Source of the DNA: Rhodospirillales bacterium
Lineage (GTDB): Bacteria > Pseudomonadota > Alphaproteobacteria > UBA828
Assembly: GCA_028818565.1 (NCBI GenBank)
Contig: JAPPNV010000029.1
Span: forward strand, 1 to 45,449
Direction: 5' to 3'
DNA: 45,449 nt
This document shows positions 18,984 through 26,549 of the stretch, piece by piece (the stretch's first letter is position 1; the number at the start of each line of letters is the position of its first letter). A program made the position numbers and the translations under genes. The notes below the pieces were generated by a model. It saw only the letters and a list, made by a program, of their open reading frames with translations, made no database searches and was not told where the DNA came from.

Positions 18984-20630
18984 ATGAGCAACTCTTCGGT
19001 TCGAAAAGTGAGCGGAAGCGGTCGGCGCTCCGCTGTTGCGCCCGACTTCGATGCGATCGTGGTTGGAGCGGGCTTTGCCGGGCTCTACATGCTCCATCGG
19101 TTGCGCTCGATGGGGCTCTCGGTGCGCGTCTTGGAGCAGGGCGGCGGGGTCGGCGGCACTTGGTACTGGAACCGTTACCCTGGCGCCCGCTGCGATCTCG
19201 ACAGCGTCGAGTATTCGTACCAATTCTCCGATGCGCTTCAGCAGGAGTGGCGGTGGAGCGAGCGCTTCGCCGCCCAGCCGGAGATTCTGCGCTACCTGGA
19301 GCATGTGATGGACCGGTTCGACCTCCGCCGGGACATCCGCTTCGGCACGACTGTCACCGAGGCGGCCTTCGACGAGGCGGCGGGGTGCTGGCGCATCGCC
19401 ACCGGTGACGGCACGCGGCTCAGTGCCACCTACTGCATCATGGCGACCGGGTGCCTCTCAGTCCCCAATCGGCCGGCTTTCGATGGTTTGGACCGATTCG
19501 CCGGCGAGTGGTACCACACCGGCGCCTGGCCTCATGACGTAGTTTCTTTCACCGGCAAGCGTGTCGGCATCGTCGGTACCGGCTCATCGGCAGTTCAGGC
19601 GATTCCCGTGATTGCGGCTGCGGCACGCCACCTCACCGTCTTTCAGCGCCAGGCGAGCTACAGCATCCCGGCTCGCAATGCGCCCCTGGGCGAGGCGGAA
19701 TACGCCGCCATCAGGGAACGATACGGGGAGCTGCGCCGCCAGGCGCGAAATACGCCGAGCGGATGCTGGTGGTCGGCGAACCTTGTCGCTGCCGCGGAGA
19801 TGAGCGCCGAGGAGCGCGAGCGGGAGCTTGAGGCCCGATGGCGGACGGGCGGCCTCTGCTTCTACGGCGTCTTCAAGGACGTTCTGGTCAATACCGAGGC
19901 GAACGATATCGCCGCCGAGTTCCTCCGCGGCAAGATCCGCGCGCAGGTCCGCGTTCCCGAGGTAGCCGCCCTGCTGACCCCTCGCTCCGTCGTCGGCTGC
20001 AAGCGCATCTGCCTCGACACCGACTATTTCGCGACCTTCAACCGGCCCAATGTCACGCTGGTCGATGTCAGTGCGGCGTCGATCGAGGAGATCACGCACA
20101 CCGGCCTGCGCACCGGCGGCGACCATTACGAGCTCGACACGATCGTCTTCGCCATCGGCTTCGACGCGATGACCGGGCCGCTGCTGCGCATCGACATTCG
20201 CGGTAGAGGCGGGCAGTCACTGAAGGCGAAGTGGGCCGACGGACCGCGCACCTACCTCGGTCTTGCGATCGAGGGGTTCCCCAACCTTTTCACGATCACG
20301 GGGCCGACCAGCCCTTCGGTGCTCGCCAGCATGGTTCCCGCCATCGAGCAGCACGTGGAGTGGATCGCCGACTGCATCGCATATGCACGTGCACACGCCC
20401 GTCCGCGCATCGAGGCGACAGGCGAGGCAGAAGCCGAGTGGATTGCCCATCACGACGAGGAGGCGGGCCACACGCTCTTCCCCGCCTGCAATTCCTGGTA
20501 CGTCGGCGCCAATGTCGACGGCAAGCCGCGCCAGGTGATGCCCTACACGGCCGGGTTCTCGGCTTACGTCGAGAAGTGCGATGCGGTTGCCGCCAACGAA
20601 TACGAGGGATTCTCGCTGAGCGCCGCGTGA
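18984..20630 (+). CDS. Baeyer-Villiger-type flavin monooxygenase, copy 1
   Basis: Class B flavoprotein monooxygenases use NADPH, FAD and oxygen to turn ketones into esters or lactones. The 548-residue protein has an FAD-binding VVGAGFAGLYMLHRLR, the type I BVMO fingerprint FAGEWYHTGAWP at residues 172-183 (FxGxxxHxxxWP), and a second Rossmann motif VGIVGTGSSAVQ for NADPH. GGTWYWNRYPGARCD, DSVEYSYQFS and CKRICLDTDYFATFNRPNV are typical of the cyclohexanone monooxygenase branch. It is followed 96 bases later by a close paralogue of exactly the same length. No ketone-producing dehydrogenase or lactone hydrolase is adjacent, so the substrate remains open. Confidence 0.92.
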   Translation: MSNSSVRKVSGSGRRSAVAPDFDAIVVGAGFAGLYMLHRLRSMGLSVRVLEQGGGVGGTWYWNRYPGARCDLDSVEYSYQFSDALQQEWRWSERFAAQPEILRYLEHVMDRFDLRRDIRFGTTVTEAAFDEAAGCWRIATGDGTRLSATYCIMATGCLSVPNRPAFDGLDRFAGEWYHTGAWPHDVVSFTGKRVGIVGTGSSAVQAIPVIAAAARHLTVFQRQASYSIPARNAPLGEAEYAAIRERYGELRRQARNTPSGCWWSANLVAAAEMSAEERERELEARWRTGGLCFYGVFKDVLVNTEANDIAAEFLRGKIRAQVRVPEVAALLTPRSVVGCKRICLDTDYFATFNRPNVTLVDVSAASIEEITHTGLRTGGDHYELDTIVFAIGFDAMTGPLLRIDIRGRGGQSLKAKWADGPRTYLGLAIEGFPNLFTITGPTSPSVLASMVPAIEQHVEWIADCIAYARAHARPRIEATGEAEAEWIAHHDEEAGHTLFPACNSWYVGANVDGKPRQVMPYTAGFSAYVEKCDAVAANEYEGFSLSAA

Positions 20631-20687
20631 GCTGCGCTCCTTCCCGGCGGCGGGGCCTGATGGCCGGGTGCGAAGCAAGGACGATTC

Positions 20688-20707
20688 GCGCTAAACTCCG
20701 TTAGCGC
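20688..20707. repeat. Inverted repeat in front of the second BVMO gene
   Basis: GCGCTAA-N6-TTAGCGC is a perfect 7-bp inverted repeat ending 19 bases before the ATG of the second monooxygenase. It could be a regulator site or an mRNA hairpin between cistrons. The matching position before copy 1 carries a different repeat, so the two genes may not share an operator. Confidence 0.45.
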
Positions 20708-20726
20708 AGGCAAGCGGCCACGGGCC

Positions 20727-22373
20727 ATGAGCACCTCTGCGACAGGGAGCAAGACCGGGAACGGCGGGCGCGGCGCGACAGCGCCGGACCTGGATGCGGT
20801 TGTCGTAGGCGCCGGATTTGCAGGCCTCTACATGCTCTACCGGCTGCGCGGAATGGGGCTTTCGGTCCGCGTCTTCGAAAAGGGCAGCGGGGTCGGTGGC
20901 ACCTGGTACTGGAACCGCTATCCCGGCGCCCGCTGCGACACCGACAGCGTCGAGTATTCGTACCAGTTCTCCGACGCGCTCCAGCAGGAGTGGCGCTGGA
21001 CCGAGCGCTTCGCCACGCAGCCGGAGATCCTGCGCTATCTGGAGCATGTCGCGGACCGGTTCGATCTTCGCCGCGACATCCGGTTCGAGACCGCCGTCAC
21101 CGAGGCGGCTTACGACGAAGCGGCGGGATGCTGGCGGATTGCCACCGACGACGGCACCCGGCTCTCTGCCACCTATTGCGTCATGGCCACGGGGTGCCTC
21201 TCGGCGGTCAACCGCCCCGAGTTCGACGGTTTGGAGCGTTTCGAGGGCGAGTGGTACCACACCGGCGCCTGGCCTCACGAGGCGGTCTCTTTCTCCGGCA
21301 AGCGCGTCGGCGTCGTCGGCACCGGCTCCTCCGCGATCCAGTCGATTCCGGTGATCGCGGCGGAGGCCAGCCACCTCACCGTCTTCCAGCGTCAGGCGAA
21401 CTACACCATCCCCGCCCGCAATGCGCCGCTTGACCCGGTGGAATACGCCGAAATCAGGGAGAATTACGGGGAGCTGCGGAAAGAGGCGAAGAAGACCCCG
21501 ACAGGCTGCTGGTGGACCGTGAATCCGGCCACCGCCGACGAGATGAGCGCCCGCGAGCGTCGGCGCGAGCTGGAAGCCCGGTGGGCAAAGGGCGGGCTCT
21601 GCATGTACAGCGTCTTCGCGGACGTGCTGATGGACGACGAGGCCAACGGAATCGCAGCGGCCTTCGTCCGCGAGAAGATCCGCGAGTTGGTACACGACCC
21701 CGAGGTGGCGGCGCTGCTCTCGCCGCACTCCCTCATCGGATGCAAGCGAATCTGCCTCGATACCGACTACTACGCGACCTTCAACCGGCCCAATGTGACA
21801 CTGGTCGATGTCAGCGGCGCACCGGTCGAGGAGATCACGCGGACCGGCCTTCGCACCGGCGGCGAGGATTACGAGCTGGATACAATCGTCTTCGCCATCG
21901 GCTTCGACGCGATGACCGGGCCGCTGCTGCGGATCGACGTCCGCGGCAGGGGCGGGCGGACGCTGAAGTCAAAGTGGGCCGATGGCCCGCGCGCCTATCT
22001 CGGGCTTGCGATCGAGGGATTCCCAAACCTGTTCACGATCACGGGGCCTGTCAGCCCCTCGGTCCTGACCAACATGGTCCCCGCCATCGAGCAGCACGTC
22101 GAGTGGATCGCCGACTTCATCGCTCACGCGCGCGCCTGCGGGCGGCCTCATATCGAGGCGAGCCTGGCGGCGGAGGACGCGTGGCTCGCCCATCACGACG
22201 AGGTCGCGAACGGCACGGTCTTCCCCGGCTGCAACTCCTGGTACGTCGGCGCCAATGTCGCCGGCAAGCCGCGCCGTGTGATGCCCTACACTGGCGGCTT
22301 CCCCGCCTACATCGAGAGGTGCGAGGAAGTGGTCGCCAACGGCTATGAGGGGTTCACGCTGACCGCTGCGTGA
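20727..22373 (+). CDS. Baeyer-Villiger-type flavin monooxygenase, copy 2
   Basis: Same family and length (548 aa) as the gene before it. By eye most residues are identical and the two align without gaps. It has VVGAGFAGLYMLYRLR, the fingerprint FEGEWYHTGAWP at residues 172-183, and VGVVGTGSSAIQ. Differences cluster in the N-terminal 20 residues and around residues 235-310 (TPTGCWWTVNPATADEMSA versus TPSGCWWSANLVAAAEMSA), a region that in this family helps shape the substrate pocket. Such a pattern fits gene duplication followed by a change of substrate range, but both could act on the same ketone. It ends 17 bases before the convergent cupin gene. Confidence 0.92.
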   Translation: MSTSATGSKTGNGGRGATAPDLDAVVVGAGFAGLYMLYRLRGMGLSVRVFEKGSGVGGTWYWNRYPGARCDTDSVEYSYQFSDALQQEWRWTERFATQPEILRYLEHVADRFDLRRDIRFETAVTEAAYDEAAGCWRIATDDGTRLSATYCVMATGCLSAVNRPEFDGLERFEGEWYHTGAWPHEAVSFSGKRVGVVGTGSSAIQSIPVIAAEASHLTVFQRQANYTIPARNAPLDPVEYAEIRENYGELRKEAKKTPTGCWWTVNPATADEMSARERRRELEARWAKGGLCMYSVFADVLMDDEANGIAAAFVREKIRELVHDPEVAALLSPHSLIGCKRICLDTDYYATFNRPNVTLVDVSGAPVEEITRTGLRTGGEDYELDTIVFAIGFDAMTGPLLRIDVRGRGGRTLKSKWADGPRAYLGLAIEGFPNLFTITGPVSPSVLTNMVPAIEQHVEWIADFIAHARACGRPHIEASLAAEDAWLAHHDEVANGTVFPGCNSWYVGANVAGKPRRVMPYTGGFPAYIERCEEVVANGYEGFTLTAA

Positions 22374-22390
22374 GTAACCGCAGCAAACTC

Positions 22391-22831
22391 CTAAGCGTCC
22401 TCGCGACATCCCGGCGGCGGATCGCAGGGCTCGGTGCCCATGTCGGCAGGCACGGAGACTTCGATCAGGTCGAACGTCTCCGAGGTCGCGATCTCGTTGT
22501 GCGGTGTGCCGCCCGGGATGTAGAGCGAATCCCCTTCCTCGATCCGGATGGTCTCGTTCTCGAAGGCGAGGTCGATCCAGCCGTTCAACATGTAGACGAT
22601 CTGCCCCTCGCAGATGTGCGTGTGCCAGCCGGTCGGCCGCGTAAGTCCGGATTTGGCCGTGGTGATCTGCGCGCGGATGCGCCCGCCGCTCGCCGCCGTG
22701 ACGCCGAGGTCACGGTAGGTCATGAAGTCGCGCCGCCCCGGCACGAAGGTGGGGTCGTCCTTCCTGACGAGGGTAAAAGGCGGCTCTGGCGTGGCCGGGC
22801 TTGCGGCCGCAGCAGTCTGGGCCTTGGTCAT
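22391..22831 (-). CDS. Single-domain cupin protein
   Basis: A 146-residue protein with one conserved beta-barrel cupin domain. Motif 1 is GWHTHICEGQIVYMLNGW, which supplies two histidines and a glutamate for a metal; motif 2 is GDSLYIPGGTPHNEI with the third histidine. Small cupins of this type may be metal-dependent enzymes or sensors, and no function can be assigned from sequence. It faces the BVMO pair and ends 17 bases from it. A good promoter lies upstream, separate from the lipoprotein gene behind it. The Cys-containing tail PCDPPPGC is not part of the cupin fold. Confidence 0.85.
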   Translation of the reverse strand: MTKAQTAAAASPATPEPPFTLVRKDDPTFVPGRRDFMTYRDLGVTAASGGRIRAQITTAKSGLTRPTGWHTHICEGQIVYMLNGWIDLAFENETIRIEEGDSLYIPGGTPHNEIATSETFDLIEVSVPADMGTEPCDPPPGCREDA

Positions 22832-22866
22832 GGCGTGGGCTCCTCTCCGCCGGGCGGTAGCCGAGT

Positions 22867-22895
22867 ATGGTAGGAAGCACCGGCTGGCGTGACAA
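22867..22895 (-). promoter_or_regulatory. Promoter of the cupin gene
   Basis: On the minus strand TTGTCA (22890-22895) and TACCAT (22867-22872) are separated by exactly 17 bases, roughly 40 bases before the cupin ATG. GGAGAGGAG then provides a ribosome binding site. Spacing and both hexamers (5/6 and 4/6 matches) make it one of the better candidates here. Confidence 0.5.
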
Positions 22896-22959
22896 GGCGG
22901 TCGCCGCGGTTCGGCGTGCCGCTACGATCCGAAACCGTCTCGATTGCGCGGCGCCCGCT

Positions 22960-23526
22960 TTACTGTGTCCGGGGTCGCTGCGACTCCCCGAGCTGGGCGG
23001 GAGTGAGCTGGAACCCGACCAGCGTTTCGTAGCTCACACCGAATTCCCCCGGCCCCAGGGGGATCCACTGCTCGATCTCCTCCACCGTCTGCGCGCTCGC
23101 GCTGTCGGCCTCGAAGGCGATCTGCGCCGTGAAGACCTCTTTGGCGATGATTTGACGGGTCGGGTCGGCAATTGCGACGAAGAAGGGCACGCTCACCCGG
23201 TCGCTCGCGGCCGCGGGCCCGCGCGTTGCGCGGATCGGCAGCGCGAACGTCACCTCCACGCCGCCGCCCTGGTCGCCAACATCGTAATCGCAGTCGGAGC
23301 TCACGCTGCGAAGCTCCAACACGAAAGCCACGTCGGACGCTTCGCGCCCCGGCCCGTCGCCGTAGAGAGTGAGTAGGCGCGCTTCCTTCAGAATGCTGAC
23401 CCTGGGGCAGGGCGGCGGATCGGCGAACGGGTTGCAGCCGGCAAGCGCGACCAGCACGCTGGCGGCGAGAAGTGTCGCCCCGAGGCGTGCCGCCCGGTAA
23501 CGCCGCTGCCGAGACCCGTTGACCAC
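22960..23526 (-). CDS. Hypothetical lipoprotein
   Basis: I do not recognise the family. The 188-residue product begins with a basic stretch (RQRRYRAAR), a hydrophobic helix (LGATLLAASVLVAL) and a lipobox LAGC at residues 28-31, so it is probably exported and lipid-anchored. The mature part has two cysteines near its start (PPPCPRVS and SSDCDYD), no transmembrane segment and a mix of beta-like stretches. The track's ORF begins 112 codons earlier inside the CDGSH gene; I chose the GTG at 23526, which follows AGGAC and gives a normal signal sequence. It is 26 bases downstream of the CDGSH gene and probably co-transcribed with it. Confidence 0.75.
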   Translation of the reverse strand: MVNGSRQRRYRAARLGATLLAASVLVALAGCNPFADPPPCPRVSILKEARLLTLYGDGPGREASDVAFVLELRSVSSDCDYDVGDQGGGVEVTFALPIRATRGPAAASDRVSVPFFVAIADPTRQIIAKEVFTAQIAFEADSASAQTVEEIEQWIPLGPGEFGVSYETLVGFQLTPAQLGESQRPRTQ

Positions 23527-23552
23527 GGGCTGTCCTGTTGGCGGACGCGTAC

Positions 23553-23792
23553 TCAGAGCGTGTTGTGAGTACCGTCGCAGTGCGGCTTGCTCCCGGTCTG
23601 CTTGCAGCCGCAGAGCCACGCGGTCTCGCTCTCCTCGGCGGTGAAGACGATCGGGCGGATATCGGTCACCTTGTGGGAGCCGTCGCAGAATGGCTGGGTC
23701 GCGCTCAAGCCGCACGCGCACCAGAAGTATTTCTCCCCGGCAACGAGCTCGGTTTCGTAGGGTTCCGCCTGGGCGACGACGGGTTCGCTCAT
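23553..23792 (-). CDS. Double-CDGSH iron-sulfur protein
   Basis: CDGSH domains bind a redox-active [2Fe-2S] cluster with three cysteines and one histidine. This 79-residue protein has two tandem copies: CACGLSATQPFCDGSH and CGCKQTGSKPHCDGTH, the arrangement of the bacterial two-domain (mitoNEET class III-like) members. It has no signal or membrane segment. I chose the ATG at 23792 (MSEPVVAQAEPYE). A promoter with good spacing lies upstream; the hypothetical lipoprotein follows. It is divergent from the cysteine synthase operon, so a link to sulfur or iron metabolism is possible but not shown. Confidence 0.93.
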   Translation of the reverse strand: MSEPVVAQAEPYETELVAGEKYFWCACGLSATQPFCDGSHKVTDIRPIVFTAEESETAWLCGCKQTGSKPHCDGTHNTL

Positions 23793-23833
23793 GGTGGGCT
23801 GCCTCGACAGTCGTAAGGGTCCGATCAAGTGAG

Positions 23834-23862
23834 ACTGTAGCCGCGCACCCTGCGGCGAACAA
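23834..23862 (-). promoter_or_regulatory. Candidate promoter of the CDGSH-lipoprotein operon
   Basis: On the minus strand TTGTTC (23857-23862) and TACAGT (23834-23839) have a 17-base spacer and lie about 40 bases before the CDGSH start. Each hexamer has four consensus matches. Confidence 0.45.
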
Positions 23863-23942
23863 GGCTGCCCAAGGGCACCGCTTGATCAGCGCCGGGGTCG
23901 CGAGCTAGTGTGCGCCGCTCTTGATTGGGGGCGTGGGGTGCC

Positions 23943-24965
23943 ATGACAGCCGTACCGGGTTTCGTTGAACTGATCGGAAACACGCCGCTGATCCGCCTGC
24001 ACGGCCCCTCCGAGGCCACCGGCTGCGAGATCCTCGGCAAGTGCGAGTTCCTGAACCCCGGCGGCTCGGTCAAGGACCGGGCTGCGCTCTTCATCGTGCG
24101 CGATGCCGAGCGGCGGGGCGTGCTGAAGCCCGGCGGGACCATCGTCGAGGGCACTGCCGGCAACACCGGCATCGGCCTCGCGCTCGTGGGCAATGCGCTC
24201 GGCTACCGCTCGGTGATCGTGATTCCGGAGACCCAGAGCCAGGAAAAGAAGGACATGCTGCGGCTCTGCGGCGCGGAGCTGATCCAGGTGCCGGCGGTCC
24301 CCTATCGCGATCCCAACAACTACGTGAAGTATTCGGGCCGTCTTGCCGACGAGCTTGCCGAGACGGAGCCGAACGGCGCGGTCTGGGCCAACCAGTTCGA
24401 CAACGTGGCCAACCGCCAGGCCCATGTCGAAACGACCGGGCCCGAGATCTGGGAGCAGACCGGGGGCAAGGTCGACGGCTTCATCTGCGCTGTCGGCACC
24501 GGCGGCACGCTCGCCGGGGTCGGTATGGCGCTCAAGGAGCGCAAGCCCTCGGTGACGATCGGCCTCGCGGACCCCATGGGCGCGGCGCTCTACAACCACT
24601 ACGCACACGGTGAGCTCAAGGCGGAAGGCAGCTCCATCACCGAAGGGATCGGCCAGGGTCGGATCACCGACAACCTCGAAGGCGCACCGATCGATGTGCC
24701 GTTCCAGATCCCGGATGCGGAGGCGCTGCCCGTGATCTTCGATCTGGCGCAGAACGAAGGCCACGTCATGGGCGGCTCGACCGGGATCAACATTGCCGGT
24801 GCGATTCGGCTGGCCCGGGAGATGGGCCCCGGACACACCATCGTTACCGTGCTCTGCGACTACGGCACCCGCTATTTCAGCAAGCTCTTCAACGCCGCGT
24901 TCCTGCGCGAGCGCGACTTGCCGGTACCGCCCTGGCTCGATGACGCTCCCGATGTCGCCGACTGA
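23943..24965 (+). CDS. cysK: Cysteine synthase family PLP enzyme
   Basis: Cysteine synthases combine O-acetylserine with sulfide using pyridoxal phosphate. The 340-residue protein has FVELIGNTPLIRL, the PLP lysine in NPGGSVKDRAA, TAGNTGIGLALVGNALGY and the glycine-rich AVGTGGTLAGVGMAL phosphate cup. It is ~20-30 residues longer than CysK of enteric bacteria, with an insert near PYRDPNNYVKYSGRLADE, which also occurs in several alphaproteobacterial members. I chose the ATG at 23943, six codons into the track ORF. Its 3' end overlaps the AlaX gene. A cystathionine beta-synthase-type or other beta-replacing role cannot be excluded. Confidence 0.87.
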   Translation: MTAVPGFVELIGNTPLIRLHGPSEATGCEILGKCEFLNPGGSVKDRAALFIVRDAERRGVLKPGGTIVEGTAGNTGIGLALVGNALGYRSVIVIPETQSQEKKDMLRLCGAELIQVPAVPYRDPNNYVKYSGRLADELAETEPNGAVWANQFDNVANRQAHVETTGPEIWEQTGGKVDGFICAVGTGGTLAGVGMALKERKPSVTIGLADPMGAALYNHYAHGELKAEGSSITEGIGQGRITDNLEGAPIDVPFQIPDAEALPVIFDLAQNEGHVMGGSTGINIAGAIRLAREMGPGHTIVTVLCDYGTRYFSKLFNAAFLRERDLPVPPWLDDAPDVAD

Positions 24966-25671
24966 GCCGCTGTTTCGCACCGAGCCCTACGCGCGCACCT
25001 GCGAGGCACAAGTCAGCGCGGTTGACGGCGATACGGTGCGTCTCGACCGCACGGTCTTCTACCCCGAGGGCGGCGGCCAGCCCGGCGATACGGGGATCTT
25101 GCGCACAGACGACGGCACCGAGTTCGCGGTGCGCGATACGCGCAAGGGCGAAGACGCCGATGACATCCTCCATCTGATCGACCCTGACACGCCACCGCCT
25201 GCGCCGGGAAGGCGTGTGATTGCCGAGGTTGACTGGGAGCGCCGCTATCGCCACATGCGCATGCATACCTGCTTGCATTTGCTGAGCGCCGTGATCGATG
25301 CACCGGTGACTGGCGGGCAGCTTTCGGCAGAGAAGGGGCGCCTCGACTTCGATGTCGATACCAAGCTGGAAAAGGCTGCGATTCAGGAAGAGCTCAACGC
25401 GCTCATCGCGCGGGACTTCCCAGTTGCCGCGCGCTGGATCAGCGACGAAGCGCTCGCAGCGCAGCCGGAGCTGGTCAAAACCATGCGGGTGAAGCCCCCC
25501 ACTGGCCATGGGCGGGTCAGAGTGATCGATGTCGAGGGGATCGACCTGCAGCCTTGCGGCGGCACCCATGTCGCGCGAACCGGCGAGATCGGGCCGGTCA
25601 CCGTCCGCAAGATCGAGAACAAGGGCCGGCACAACCGGCGCGTCACGCTCGCGTTCGGAGAACCGGCATGA
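24952..25671 (+). CDS. Alanyl-tRNA editing protein, AlaX family
   Basis: AlaX proteins are free-standing editing domains that hydrolyse Ser-tRNA(Ala) or Gly-tRNA(Ala). The 239-residue protein starts with the AlaX-M-type beta-barrel part (FYPEGGGQPGDTGIL) and has the zinc-binding HxxxH in MRMHTCLHLLSAVID and CxxxH in LQPCGGTHVAR. GRVRVIDVEGIDLQPCGG is the family core. I chose the ATG at 24952; an in-frame ATG four codons earlier is possible. It overlaps cysK at one end and the sulfurtransferase (ATGA) at the other, so the three are translationally coupled. The context with serine-derived cysteine synthesis is notable. Confidence 0.9.
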   Translation: MSPTEPLFRTEPYARTCEAQVSAVDGDTVRLDRTVFYPEGGGQPGDTGILRTDDGTEFAVRDTRKGEDADDILHLIDPDTPPPAPGRRVIAEVDWERRYRHMRMHTCLHLLSAVIDAPVTGGQLSAEKGRLDFDVDTKLEKAAIQEELNALIARDFPVAARWISDEALAAQPELVKTMRVKPPTGHGRVRVIDVEGIDLQPCGGTHVARTGEIGPVTVRKIENKGRHNRRVTLAFGEPA

Positions 25672-26537
25672 GCGGGGACGAGACGCCACTGATTGTGCCC
25701 CCGAGCTGGCTCGCCGCCGATTTGGGCGCGGATAACGCCGTTCGAGTGCTTGACGGCTCCTGGCACCTGCCGCCGCTGGGACGCGACCCAGCCGCCGAGT
25801 TCATGGAAGCGCACATTCCGGGCGCCGCCTTCTTCGACATCGACGGCATCTGCGATCCGGATTCGTCACTGCCCCACATGCTGCCGTCGCCGGAACTCTT
25901 CGGGCGCAGCGTCTCGGCGCTGGGCGTCAGCAATGGCACACACGTCGTCGTCTATGACACCGTGGGCCTCTACAGCGCGGCGCGGGTGTGGTGGATGTTC
26001 CGCGTGTTCGGGCACGAGCGTGTCTCGATCCTCGCCGGCGGCCTGCCGCGCTGGCAGGCGGAAAGTCGCCCGGTCGAGAGCGGCGAGGCTGCAATCGCGC
26101 CGGGTTCGTTCACGGCGCGGGCGCCGGACGAGACGCTGGTCCGCTCCTTCGAGCAGGTCCGTGCAACCTTGAGCACCGGCAGCGCGCAGATCGTGGATGC
26201 CCGCGCCGTGGCCCGCTTCACGGGCGAGGACCCGGGGCCGAGGCCCGATCTCCCGCGCGGTCACATTCCTGGTAGCCGCAACGTGCCCTTCGACGTCGTT
26301 CTCGACGATGACGACGCTACGCTGGGCGACACTGCGGCGATCCGACGCGCCTTCGCCGACGCCGGCGTCGATCCTGCCCGGCCGGTCATCGCCACCTGCG
26401 GGTCGGGCATTACCGCATGCACACTCGCGCTCGCACTCATCGCAATTGGCGCCGAAGAGGTCGCCGTCTACGATGGTTCCTGGAGCGATTGGGGCGGCCG
26501 CGCGGACGCGCCGGTAGAAAGCGGCGGTCCCGCCTAG
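25668..26537 (+). CDS. sseA: 3-mercaptopyruvate/thiosulfate sulfurtransferase
   Basis: This two-domain rhodanese moves sulfur from 3-mercaptopyruvate or thiosulfate to an acceptor. The 289-residue protein has an inactive N-terminal rhodanese repeat (VRVLDGSWHLPP, EAHIPGAAFFDIDGI) and a C-terminal catalytic repeat with the loop CGSGITACTLALAL. CGSGxTA is the mercaptopyruvate-type loop, as in SseA. HIPGSRNVPFD is the second-domain signature. The ATG at 25668 overlaps the alaX stop. With cysteine synthase two genes upstream it could take part in cysteine turnover. Confidence 0.92.
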   Translation: MSGDETPLIVPPSWLAADLGADNAVRVLDGSWHLPPLGRDPAAEFMEAHIPGAAFFDIDGICDPDSSLPHMLPSPELFGRSVSALGVSNGTHVVVYDTVGLYSAARVWWMFRVFGHERVSILAGGLPRWQAESRPVESGEAAIAPGSFTARAPDETLVRSFEQVRATLSTGSAQIVDARAVARFTGEDPGPRPDLPRGHIPGSRNVPFDVVLDDDDATLGDTAAIRRAFADAGVDPARPVIATCGSGITACTLALALIAIGAEEVAVYDGSWSDWGGRADAPVESGGPA

Positions 26538-26549
26538 GCGCGATTATCG

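Noticed and set aside
23886-24980. 364-aa minus-strand ORF opposite cysteine synthase
   Set aside because: Antisense reading without any recognisable domain; cysK is complete on the plus strand.
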